Source: a bacterium (GTDB lineage: Bacteria > Patescibacteriota > Minisyncoccia > Phycocordibacterales > Phycocordibacteraceae). From it: a DNA stretch of 8,556 bases. Positions within the stretch are counted from its first letter, which is position 1; every line of letters begins with the position of its first letter. Under the pieces are notes generated by a model that saw only the letters and a list, made by a program, of their open reading frames with translations, had not been told where the DNA came from and did not search any database. The translations under genes were made by a program, and so were the position numbers. The stretch lies in assembly GCA_021802795.1 (NCBI GenBank), contig JAJZRH010000020.1:1-8556 (forward strand), read 5' to 3'. Below, piece by piece: positions 1 to 6,015 of the stretch.

Positions 1-1
1 A

Positions 2-937
2 TCTGTCCCGTATGTAGAGATCACGGATCCGTCCGGATTCGTGAATACCGGCACGAACGCCGACGGCTCGCCGAAACCGATCACTATCAAGCAGTTCATC
101 GGCAAAAAAGTGATACTCGTGGATTTCCTGACCTACAGCTGCATCAATTGCCAGCGCACGTTCCCGTACCTGAATGCGTGGTATGAAAAGTACAAAGACC
201 AGGGGCTGGAGATCATCGGCATACACACGCCGGAATTCGCGTTTGAGAAAGATATCAACAATGTGCGCGCGGCGATGCAGAAGTTCGGCATCACGCATCC
301 GATCGTACTGGATAACAACTACGGGACCTGGAATGCCTACGGCAACCAGTACTGGCCGCGCAAATATCTGATCGATATCCACGGCAACATCGTGTACGAC
401 CATGTCGGCGAAGGCGCGTACGACGAAACGGAAATGAAAATAAAAGAACTGCTCGCCGAGCGCGCGAAGGCGCTCGGGACGGATATGCCGGCGGACGGTT
501 CGCTTGCCGCATCCGCGGTGCCGGCGGTTTCAACCGCGGCGGGAAGCCCCGAGACATACTTCGGCTCGGCGCGGAACCAGTACCTCGCGAACGGTGCGTC
601 CGGCACGGCGGGGAAGCAGACGCTCTCGCTCCCGCAGACGCCCGCACCCAACAAGCTCTACCTGGGCGGCACCTGGGACATCTCCTCCGAGTATGCGGCG
701 CCCGAGGACGGCGCAAGCGTGCTCTACCGCTACAACGCAAAGAACGTATACCTCGTGGCGTCCGCCGCCGCGCCGGTCAACGTGGACGTGCTTCAAGACG
801 GCGCGCTGGTGCGCACTGTCACGATAGCGGCGAGCACGCTGTACCCGCTCATTGAAGACGCCGCGGCGGGCGAGCATACGCTCCTGCTCCGCGTGAAAGG
901 CACCGGCCTCAAACTCTATACCTTCACCTTCGGGTAG
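2..937 (+). CDS. DipZ-type thioredoxin-like protein, C-terminal part (5' end outside window)
   Basis: The frame is open from base 2 with no stop, so the gene starts upstream; the GTG at 41 lies inside the domain and is not a credible start. The visible part has two domains. The first is a TlpA/DipZ-like thioredoxin fold with the redox motif CINC (codons at 140-151, in TYSCINC), followed by the family-typical IGIHTPEFAFEKD and the WNAYGNQYWPRKYLID region. After a low-complexity Ala/Pro/Ser linker (about bases 480-545) comes a beta-rich C-terminal domain (SPETYFG, GTWDISSEYA, YRYNAKNVYLV, ending YTFTFG), which matches the C-terminal module of DipZ proteins. In that family the missing N-terminal part is often a CcdA-like membrane domain that brings reductant across the membrane; this cannot be seen here. 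The likely role is thiol-disulfide exchange outside the cytoplasm. msrA follows after 9 bases, so supplying electrons for methionine sulfoxide repair is a reasonable inference. Confidence 0.9.
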   Translation, partial: SVPYVEITDPSGFVNTGTNADGSPKPITIKQFIGKKVILVDFLTYSCINCQRTFPYLNAWYEKYKDQGLEIIGIHTPEFAFEKDINNVRAAMQKFGITHPIVLDNNYGTWNAYGNQYWPRKYLIDIHGNIVYDHVGEGAYDETEMKIKELLAERAKALGTDMPADGSLAASAVPAVSTAAGSPETYFGSARNQYLANGASGTAGKQTLSLPQTPAPNKLYLGGTWDISSEYAAPEDGASVLYRYNAKNVYLVASAAAPVNVDVLQDGALVRTVTIAASTLYPLIEDAAAGEHTLLLRVKGTGLKLYTFTFG

Positions 938-940
938 AAT
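935..940 (+). promoter_or_regulatory. -10-like hexamer for msrA, overlapping the upstream stop
   Basis: TAGAAT matches TATAAT at five of six bases and ends exactly 6 bases before the msrA ATG. Its TAG is also the stop codon of the upstream gene. No convincing -35 is present. On its own the site is weak; it is listed because four other genes in the window have a similar hexamer 6-7 bases before the start. Confidence 0.4.
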
Positions 941-946
941 ATCGAT

Positions 947-1495
947 ATGAAAGAAATCGCAATATTCGGCGGCGGATGCTTCTGGTGCACGGAGGCGGTG
1001 TTCAAGATGCTGGACGGCGTGGAGTCGGTCATGCCGGGCTACGCGGGCGGCACGGTACCGAACCCCACGTATGAGCAAGTGTGCACCGGCGACACGGGGC
1101 ACGCGGAAGTGACGCGCATTGAATACGACCCGGCGAAGGTGTCGTTCCGCACGCTCCTCACGGTGTTCTTTGCGACGCATGACCCTACCACGCTCAATCG
1201 GCAGGGGAACGACGTGGGCACGCAGTACCGCTCCGTCATCCTCTACACGACGCCCGCGCAGAAAGAAGAAGCGGAAGCGTTCATCCGCGAAGTGGACGCG
1301 TCGTCAAAAGAGGGCGGGCGCGTGGTCACGGAAGTGAAGCCGCTGGAGGCGTTTTACGCGGCGGAGCCCGATCACCGAGACTACTTTGCGCGCAATCCGG
1401 AGAAAGCGTATTGCAACCTCGTCATCAGCCCCAAGGTGGAGAAGGTGCAGAAAGAATTTGCCGAATTACTAAAAGCTAATCACCCCGCATCATGA
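947..1495 (+). CDS. msrA: Peptide-methionine (S)-S-oxide reductase MsrA
   Basis: This 182-residue enzyme reduces the S epimer of methionine sulfoxide in proteins. The N-terminal GGGCFWC motif holds the catalytic Cys11 followed by Phe12-Trp13, with a second cysteine at 14. Other family marks are the GYAGG region (31-35), YEQVCTGDTGHAEV (42-55), FFATHDPTTLNRQGND and GTQYRSVI. Further cysteines at 46 and 156 (in YCNLVISPK) are candidates for the resolving disulfide relay. The length fits a single-domain MsrA. There is no signal peptide, so the protein should be cytoplasmic. The stop overlaps the msrB start as ATGA, indicating translational coupling. No Shine-Dalgarno precedes the ATG; a -10-like TAGAAT ends 6 bases before it. 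The identification is firm; which cysteines resolve is inferred. Confidence 0.97.
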   Translation: MKEIAIFGGGCFWCTEAVFKMLDGVESVMPGYAGGTVPNPTYEQVCTGDTGHAEVTRIEYDPAKVSFRTLLTVFFATHDPTTLNRQGNDVGTQYRSVILYTTPAQKEEAEAFIREVDASSKEGGRVVTEVKPLEAFYAAEPDHRDYFARNPEKAYCNLVISPKVEKVQKEFAELLKANHPAS

Positions 1496-1878
1496 AAAAA
1501 GACGAAGAACTGTCGCCGGAATTGCGCCACGTGGCGCGCGAAGGCGGGACTGAAGCGCCGTTCACCGGCGCGTTGGTAAACAATCACGAGAAGGGCGTGT
1601 ACAAGTGCGCGATATGCGGGACGGAACTCTTTTCATCCGATACCAAGTTTGATTCCGGCACCGGCTGGCCGAGCTTCACGAATCCGGCGAATCTGGAACA
1701 CGTTGTGCTCAAAGAAGATACGAGCATGGGCATGACGCGCACGGAAGTCGTCTGCAAAACCTGCGGCGCGCACCTGGGCCACGTGTTTGACGACGGACCC
1801 GCGGAAGCGGGAGGGAAGCGCTACTGCATCAATTCCGTCTGCCTGGATTTCCAAAAGGATACGGCGGCGCCAAACTAA
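1492..1878 (+). CDS. msrB: Peptide-methionine (R)-S-oxide reductase MsrB
   Basis: This 128-residue protein reduces the R epimer of methionine sulfoxide and so complements MsrA. The zinc site is visible as CAIC (Cys39, Cys42) and CKTC (Cys88, Cys91). The catalytic cysteine is Cys112 in RYCINS, and the substrate-site elements GTGWPSF (56-62) and HLGHVFDDGP (94-103) are intact. One oddity: where several MsrBs, such as that of E. coli, carry a recycling cysteine in GCGWPSF, this protein has Thr57. The only spare cysteine is Cys117, five residues after the catalytic one. The ATG overlaps the msrA stop by 4 bases and has no Shine-Dalgarno of its own, so expression probably depends on msrA. No signal peptide is seen. 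Confidence 0.97.
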   Translation: MKKDEELSPELRHVAREGGTEAPFTGALVNNHEKGVYKCAICGTELFSSDTKFDSGTGWPSFTNPANLEHVVLKEDTSMGMTRTEVVCKTCGAHLGHVFDDGPAEAGGKRYCINSVCLDFQKDTAAPN

Positions 1879-1909
1879 CCGCTCGCGCACGACAGGTCCG
1901 GAATGGGTT

Positions 1910-1918
1910 TGGTATGAT
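1910..1918 (+). promoter_or_regulatory. Extended -10 promoter of the DUF2061 gene
   Basis: TGG followed by TATGAT (1913-1918) forms an extended -10 element (TGnTATGAT). It ends 6 bases before the ATG at 1925, so the expected transcription start is at or next to the A of the ATG, giving a leaderless mRNA. No clear -35 is seen, which is common with extended -10 sites. The site also supports 1925 over the earlier ATGs in the same region. Confidence 0.55.
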
Positions 1919-1924
1919 TCATGC

Positions 1925-2152
1925 ATGATATTAAAACCCGCCGAACTGCATCGCCGCTCCATCGCCAAATCGATCAGCTATCGCGTCGTGAGCATCATCG
2001 TTGATTCGCTCGTCGCGTATTACTTCACGCGGAGCGTGGCGCTTTCGGCCGGCATCGTGATATTCGTGGACACCTACAGCACCATTGTCTACTACCTCCA
2101 CGAGCGCGTCTGGGCGCACATCCACTACGGCCGCCAGCCGGTGCAGAATTAA
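1925..2152 (+). CDS. Small DUF2061 family membrane protein
   Basis: This is a 75-residue protein of the DUF2061 family, whose function is unknown. Family features are the N-terminal RRSIAKSISYRVVS stretch, two hydrophobic segments (about residues 20-35 and 39-57) and the closing YYLHERVWAHIHYG. The last feature is typical of the family (LHERxW, then a basic or aromatic tail). The protein is probably an inner-membrane hairpin. The reading frame stays open upstream into msrB, but the family alignment and an extended -10 ending 6 bases upstream both support the ATG at 1925. Its TAA lies 4 bases from the stop of the convergent pseudouridine synthase gene, within the palindrome TTAAGCGCTTA, with no obvious terminator between them. 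Confidence 0.85.
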   Translation: MILKPAELHRRSIAKSISYRVVSIIVDSLVAYYFTRSVALSAGIVIFVDTYSTIVYYLHERVWAHIHYGRQPVQN

Positions 2153-2156
2153 GCGC

Positions 2157-2864
2157 TTATTTCATTCCGAGCTGTGCGAGGAACGTTTTCAATTCTTCGC
2201 CCTCAATGGGGCGCCATGCTCCTTCCGCGAGATCGTCCAGCCGTATATTTAAAATGCGCACGCGCTCAAGCTCCACGACCTGATTGTGCATCGCGGCGAC
2301 CATGCGGCGTATCTGATGCTTCTTGCCCTCGGTGAGGGTGATATTGAAACTCTTGGGACCGGTTTTGCGCACGGTGCACGGCGCGGTGAGATAGCCCTCA
2401 ATGTTCACGCCGCCTTCCATCGCTTTCTTAAAACTCTCGCGCAAAGGTTCTGCAGTGCGTACGCGATACTCCTTGTCGTGATCGCGCATCGGGGAGAGGA
2501 GCCGTTCGGTCACGCGGCCGTCGTTCGTGAGTATGATGAGGCCGCTCGAGTCCTTATCCAGGCGGCCGACAGGAAAGACGTCCTTCGGCAATCCGGCGCT
2601 CTGCTTGATATCTTTCTCACCGAACTGCGGCGAATGGGTGATGACGCCAATCGGTTTGTTGTACGCAAAATAGAGATGCGTTTTCGGCGAACTGACGCCG
2701 CGGATGGTCACCTTATCTCCCTTGTTGATCTTGTCGCCGAGGACGGCGACGCGGCCGTTCACGAGCACTTTCTTGCGCGTGATAAGTTCATCCGCGCCGC
2801 GGCGCGTGGAAATGCCCTCGTGGGCGAGGTATTTGTTGATGCGCATCGGGTAGTCGTCCTGCAT
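2157..2864 (-). CDS. rRNA pseudouridine synthase, RsuA/RluB/RluF family
   Basis: This 235-residue enzyme converts a specific uridine in ribosomal RNA to pseudouridine. The N-terminus is an S4 RNA-binding domain (MRINKYLAHEGISTRR, then KKVLVNGRVAVLGDKINKGD). A catalytic domain follows with YFAYNKPIGV and the active-site motif GRLDKDSSGL (catalytic Asp103), and the C-terminal half has the GKKHQIRRM and LERVRILNI motifs. The single compact S4 plus catalytic layout and the LNIRLDDLAEGAWRPIEGEEL tail look most like RluF, but the target uridine cannot be assigned. The start at 2864 is chosen because a TATAGT -10 ends 6 bases before it. Earlier in-frame ATGs (2924, 2888, 2879) would overlap the promoter, and an ATG at 2846 directly before RINKYLA is the main alternative. 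The gene is divergent from the ABC-F gene and convergent with the DUF2061 gene. Confidence 0.93.
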   Translation of the reverse strand: MQDDYPMRINKYLAHEGISTRRGADELITRKKVLVNGRVAVLGDKINKGDKVTIRGVSSPKTHLYFAYNKPIGVITHSPQFGEKDIKQSAGLPKDVFPVGRLDKDSSGLIILTNDGRVTERLLSPMRDHDKEYRVRTAEPLRESFKKAMEGGVNIEGYLTAPCTVRKTGPKSFNITLTEGKKHQIRRMVAAMHNQVVELERVRILNIRLDDLAEGAWRPIEGEELKTFLAQLGMK

Positions 2865-2870
2865 GCGGAC

Positions 2871-2899
2871 ACTATACATTTTTTCCATTTTAATGCGAA
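2871..2899 (-). promoter_or_regulatory. Promoter of the pseudouridine synthase gene
   Basis: On the - strand, TTCGCA (2899-2894; four of six bases of the -35 consensus), a 17-base spacer and TATAGT (2876-2871; five of six) form a good sigma70-type promoter. The -10 ends 6 bases before the ATG at 2864, predicting a leaderless transcript. It interleaves with the promoter of the divergent ABC-F gene. Confidence 0.6.
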
Positions 2900-2911
2900 G
2901 TAATGTATGGT
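2882..2911 (+). promoter_or_regulatory. Promoter of the ABC-F gene
   Basis: TTTCCA (2882-2887; four of six), an 18-base spacer and TATGGT (2906-2911; four of six, preceded directly by TG) end 6 bases before the ATG at 2918. This fits the same leaderless spacing as the neighbouring promoters. Both hexamers are weaker matches than those of the divergent gene. Confidence 0.45.
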
Positions 2912-2917
2912 GGACTG

Positions 2918-4381
2918 ATGGCAAGAGAAGAGAGCGTTATACGCTTTGAAGGCGTGTCATTTGAATACGGCCACAACAAACCCATCCTGGATGAGGTGGA
3001 CTTCGCGCTCCGCCGCGGGATGAAGATGGCGGTGATGGGGCAGAACGGCGCGGGGAAGTCGACCCTCTTCTCGCTTATGACCGGCGAGCGCAAACCCGAG
3101 AGCGGCGAGATACACGTGTCGCACGGCATGAAGGTGGCGCTCGCCGCGCAGGTGATACCGCGCGAGAAGATGGAGCTCTCCGTGCGCGATTTCTTCCAGT
3201 CCTATTTTGATAAAAAGGTGTATGACATTGATCCGAAGATAGACGACGTGCTGGAAGTGGTGAATCTGAAGGGCCACACCAAGGTGCACGACCGCACGGT
3301 GAAGAGCTTCTCCGGCGGCCAGCAGGCGCGCCTCCTCTTGGCCTCCGCACTCATCCAGGAGCCCGACCTCCTCCTCCTCGACGAGCCGACCAACAACTTG
3401 GACAAGGCCGGCATTGAGCACCTCACCAAATTCCTCGTTGAGTACGACGGCACCTGCGTCGTCATCTCGCACGATGCGGAATTCCTGAATGCGTTCACAA
3501 CCGGCGTGCTGTACCTGGACGTGTTCACGCGCAAGATAGAGCAGTACCCGGGCAATTATCACGACGTGCAACGCGACATCCTGGCGCGCATTGAAAAGGA
3601 GAACCGAAAGAACGCTCAGCTGGAAAAGAAAATTCAGGAGAACAAAGACAAGGCGAACTTCTTTGCGCAGAAGGGCGGGAAGATGCGCCTCGTCGCCAAG
3701 AAGATGCGCACGGAAGTGGAGGAAATGGAGGAAGAGATAGTGGACGTGCGCAAAGAGGACAAGACCATCCGGCCGTTCACCATCCCCGCGCAGGAGCACT
3801 TGAGCGGCACCGTACTCGCGCTCACCTCCTACACCGTGCAGAACGCGAAGGGGAAGCCCGTCACGAAGAAGGCGAACATTTCACTCCGCAAGAATCAGCA
3901 CCTGCTTCTGCGCGGCCCGAACGGCATCGGCAAGACCACGCTCTTGGAAGCGATCGCGCGCGGCGTGGCCGAGGGCGCAACCATCTCCGAAGGCGTGAAG
4001 GTGGGTTACTATCGCCAAGATTTCTCCACGCTGGATTTTGACCAGACCGTGCTGGAGGCCCTGCGCCACGCGATGGGCCGGCCGGACGAAGAGAAGCTCC
4101 GTACCATCGCCGCGGGATTCCTCATCACGGGCGACACCATCCATACGAAGATAGGCAGTCTCTCCGAAGGGCAGAAGGGACTCGTGGCCTTCGCCTCGCT
4201 CGTACTGGAACGCCCGGGGCTCCTCATCCTGGATGAGCCGACGAATCACATCAATTTCCGCCACCTGCCCGTCATCGCCAAAGCGCTCGACCAGTACGCC
4301 GGCACTATGATACTGGTCTCTCACGTGCCGGAATTCGTCTCCCAGATACGCATCGACGAGATCCTGGACTTGGAAAAGTAA
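2918..4381 (+). CDS. ABC-F family ATP-binding protein (duplicated ATPase, no membrane domain)
   Basis: This 487-residue soluble protein has two ABC ATPase cassettes joined by a charged coiled-coil linker, the layout of ABC-F translation factors that act in the ribosomal E site. Cassette 1 is canonical: Walker A GQNGAGKST (residues 41-49), signature FSGGQ (131-135), Walker B and D-loop LLLLDEPTNNLD (ending at 162) and H-loop VISHD. The linker (about 205-265) is rich in Lys and Glu (EKENRKNAQLEKKIQENKDK). Cassette 2 has Walker A GPNGIGKTT (333-341), but its signature is LSEGQ, its D-loop is DEPTNHIN instead of the usual ending in LD, and its switch region is SHVPEF. The two ATP sites are therefore not equivalent. 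The start at 2918 is preferred over 2903 because the -10 hexamer overlaps the latter. A role in translation quality control or antibiotic protection is inferred from the family only. Confidence 0.93.
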   Translation: MAREESVIRFEGVSFEYGHNKPILDEVDFALRRGMKMAVMGQNGAGKSTLFSLMTGERKPESGEIHVSHGMKVALAAQVIPREKMELSVRDFFQSYFDKKVYDIDPKIDDVLEVVNLKGHTKVHDRTVKSFSGGQQARLLLASALIQEPDLLLLDEPTNNLDKAGIEHLTKFLVEYDGTCVVISHDAEFLNAFTTGVLYLDVFTRKIEQYPGNYHDVQRDILARIEKENRKNAQLEKKIQENKDKANFFAQKGGKMRLVAKKMRTEVEEMEEEIVDVRKEDKTIRPFTIPAQEHLSGTVLALTSYTVQNAKGKPVTKKANISLRKNQHLLLRGPNGIGKTTLLEAIARGVAEGATISEGVKVGYYRQDFSTLDFDQTVLEALRHAMGRPDEEKLRTIAAGFLITGDTIHTKIGSLSEGQKGLVAFASLVLERPGLLILDEPTNHINFRHLPVIAKALDQYAGTMILVSHVPEFVSQIRIDEILDLEK

Positions 4382-4417
4382 GTGGGGATTCGCGCACTCC
4401 GCGCGGGACGCGGGGAG

Positions 4418-4428
4418 TATGATAGGTG
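4418..4428 (+). promoter_or_regulatory. -10-like hexamer and possible ribosome binding site before the Nramp-like gene
   Basis: TATGAT (4418-4423) is a good -10 match, but it ends 10 bases before the ATG at 4434 and no -35 is evident. AGGTG (4424-4428) lies 5 bases before that ATG and could act as a Shine-Dalgarno. Both favour 4434 over the in-frame ATG at 4419, which sits inside the hexamer. A GC-rich imperfect hairpin (ACTCC at 4396-4400 with GGAGT at 4414-4418, plus GCG/CGC) lies just upstream. Confidence 0.35.
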
Positions 4429-4433
4429 CACCT

Positions 4434-5810
4434 ATGGAACCGCATCCGCTCCGCGAAGAAATTGAGGAGGCATTTGAAGCGCCCGCGGAAGCGCTCCAGG
4501 AGAGCATTGAGTTCGTGAAGAAAGAGGAGCGGGCGATCATCAGCAAGCGCCCGTTCAAGCTCGCGGAAGAATACTGGGATACGCTCGGTCCCGGGCTCAC
4601 CACCGGCGCCGCCGATGACGACCCGTCCGGCATCGCCACCTACTCGCAAGCGGGCGCACAGTACGGGCTCCAGCTCATCTGGACGGCGCTTTTCACCTAT
4701 CCGTTCATGGCGGTGGTGCAGGAGATGTGCGCGAGGATTGGCATTGTGAGCGGGCAGGGGCTCGCCGCGAACATCCGCCGCCACTATCCCGCCTATGCGC
4801 TCTACGGGGTGACGGCGCTCCTGTTCTTTGCGAACGCGCTCAACATCGCCGCAGACCTGGGTGCGATGGCGGCGGGAACGCGGCTCATCCTTCCGCAGTT
4901 TGGCGCGGAACTGCTCGTCATCGTGTTTGCGCTCATAAGCCTCCTCCTCCAGATATTTACGACCTACGCGCGGTACGCGAAATATTTGAAATATCTTGCG
5001 CTTGCGCTTCTTTCCTACGTCGCCGTCGCGCTTTCCATCGGGCTCGATTGGGGCGATGTTCTGCGGCATACGCTCGTTCCGTCCATGACGTTCTCCAAGG
5101 ACCAGATATTCCTGGTGGCCGCCGTGCTCGGCACCGCCATCTCGCCGTACCTTTTCTTCTGGCAGACCTCGCAAGAAGTGGAAGAGCAGATATTGAAAGG
5201 GGAGACGACCATTGAGTCGCGCAAAGGGCAGGCGAACGAACAGTCGCTCCGGCGCATGCGGATCGACGTATGGAGCGGCATGCTGTTCTCTAACCTCATC
5301 ACCTTTTTCATCTTCGCCGCCTGCGCCGGCACGCTCTACGCGCACGGCATCACGAACATCGTGACTGCGGACCAGGCCGCTCTGGCGCTGCGCCCCTTCG
5401 GCGAGTTTGCGTTCTTCCTGTTCGCGCTCGGCATCGTGGGCACGGGGCTTCTCGCCGTGCCGGTACTCGCCGGCTCATCCGCGTACGCGCTTGCCGAGAG
5501 TTTTGAGTGGAAGCACGGCCTGCACTACAAGCTGAAGCAGGCGTACGCGTTCTACGGCGTCATCATCGTCTCAATGCTACTCGGCATCGCGGCGAACTTT
5601 GCCCACCTGGACCCGATAAAGGGCCTCATCTATGCCGCGGTCGCGAACGGGGTCATAGCGCCGTTCATCCTGTTCTTCGTCGTGCGCCTTTCAAGCGATG
5701 CGCGGCACATGGGCGCGCATGCGAACCGTCCGTTCACGGCGCTTTTGGGGTGGGTGACCGTCGGCTTCATGGCGCTCTCGGGCATCGCCGCACTCGCGAC
5801 CCTGCTCTAA
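4434..5810 (+). CDS. Nramp-related divalent metal-ion transporter
   Basis: This 458-residue inner-membrane protein has about 11 hydrophobic segments and the Nramp fold signature GPGLTTGAADDDPSG at TM1. Canonical Nramp (MntH) proteins carry DPGN in TM1 and a MPHN motif with a metal-binding methionine in TM6. Here TM1 reads DDDPSG (residues 61-66) and the equivalent TM6 stretch reads GTAISPYLFFWQ (233-244), with no methionine. Loss of that methionine is a mark of the Nramp-related magnesium transporters (NRMT), so Mg2+ or Mn2+ uptake is more likely than selective Fe/Mn uptake; this is inference. A soluble, mostly acidic N-terminal extension of about 50 residues (EEIEEAFEAPAEALQE) precedes TM1. 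The ATG at 4419 would add five residues. The gene lies 52 bases after the ABC-F stop and is followed directly by the 159-bp inverted-repeat element. Confidence 0.88.
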   Translation: MEPHPLREEIEEAFEAPAEALQESIEFVKKEERAIISKRPFKLAEEYWDTLGPGLTTGAADDDPSGIATYSQAGAQYGLQLIWTALFTYPFMAVVQEMCARIGIVSGQGLAANIRRHYPAYALYGVTALLFFANALNIAADLGAMAAGTRLILPQFGAELLVIVFALISLLLQIFTTYARYAKYLKYLALALLSYVAVALSIGLDWGDVLRHTLVPSMTFSKDQIFLVAAVLGTAISPYLFFWQTSQEVEEQILKGETTIESRKGQANEQSLRRMRIDVWSGMLFSNLITFFIFAACAGTLYAHGITNIVTADQAALALRPFGEFAFFLFALGIVGTGLLAVPVLAGSSAYALAESFEWKHGLHYKLKQAYAFYGVIIVSMLLGIAANFAHLDPIKGLIYAAVANGVIAPFILFFVVRLSSDARHMGAHANRPFTALLGWVTVGFMALSGIAALATLL

Positions 5811-5814
5811 CACT

Positions 5815-5973
5815 GCAAGGCAGCGATGTGATTTTTGAGTACGCGTCGTCCCGCCCTGCCGCGGGACGCGCTCGCTCTCGGCGTCGCAAATTGCGGCGCA
5901 GCTGCCTTACGGCGCCGCAATTGGCCATGCTGCTCCGCCTCCGAGAGCCTCAAAAATCACATCGCTGCCTTGC
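5815..5973. repeat. 159-bp element bounded by a perfect 25-bp inverted repeat
   Basis: The left arm (5815-5839, beginning GCAAGGCAGCGATG) is the exact reverse complement of the right arm (5949-5973). Inside, GCTCTCGG (5874-5881) pairs with CCGAGAGC (5941-5948), which lies directly against the right arm. Nested within that is an 11-bp perfect pair, AATTGCGGCGC (5889-5899) with GCGCCGCAATT (5912-5922). A separate hairpin is GTCCCGC (5848-5854) with GCGGGAC (5861-5867) around a CCTGCC loop. An internal copy of GCTGCCTT (5901-5908) could pair with the left arm in place of the right arm. The element fills most of the 205-base gap between the transporter and dehydrogenase genes. It contains no plausible ORF, and I see no convincing target-site duplication. 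It could be a non-autonomous mobile element, a structured RNA, or a transcription barrier; the sequence does not decide. Confidence 0.85.
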
Positions 5974-5977
5974 GTAG

Positions 5978-6008
5978 TTGATTACGCGCTCCGACAGCGC
6001 GCTATACT
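5978..6008 (+). promoter_or_regulatory. Promoter of the short-chain dehydrogenase gene
   Basis: TTGATT (5978-5983), a 19-base spacer and TATACT (6003-6008; five of six) end 7 bases before the ATG at 6016, again predicting a leaderless mRNA. The -35 begins 4 bases beyond the right arm of the 159-bp inverted-repeat element, so the two may influence each other. The spacer is slightly long. Confidence 0.55.
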
Positions 6009-6015
6009 AAAACGC

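Noticed and set aside
41..43. GTG as a start for the thioredoxin-like gene
   Set aside because: The frame is open to the window edge, and the residues before the GTG fit the start of the thioredoxin domain; the gene is cut by the window, not started here.
2903..2905. ATG at 2903 as the ABC-F start
   Set aside because: It adds five residues not typical of the family and lies directly before the -10 hexamer; the ATG at 2918 fits the promoter spacing.
4391..4418. Terminator hairpin between the ABC-F and transporter genes
   Set aside because: The stem is short with a bulge and no T-run follows; mentioned only as context for the transporter start.
4305..5345. A 346-residue antisense frame over the transporter gene, plus similar frames over the ABC-F and pseudouridine synthase genes
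   Set aside because: These overlap well-supported genes and give low-complexity, Arg-rich translations without domains or start signals.
5815..5973. Simple Rho-independent terminator for the transporter gene
   Set aside because: The T-run lies inside the left arm and the right arm is A-rich there; no T-run follows the hairpin on the + strand.
5811..5977. Small coding gene in the gap before the dehydrogenase
   Set aside because: The open frame across it is the tail of an out-of-frame reading of the transporter gene, and the region is explained by inverted repeats.
5805..5983. Integron attC site: CTCTAAC at left and GTTGATT at right resemble the R'' and R' boxes around the inverted repeat
   Set aside because: Each box misses the consensus by one base, only AAC/GTT are complementary, the AAC partly comes from a stop codon, the element is longer than usual attC sites, and the arms lack extrahelical bases. 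No integrase is seen.
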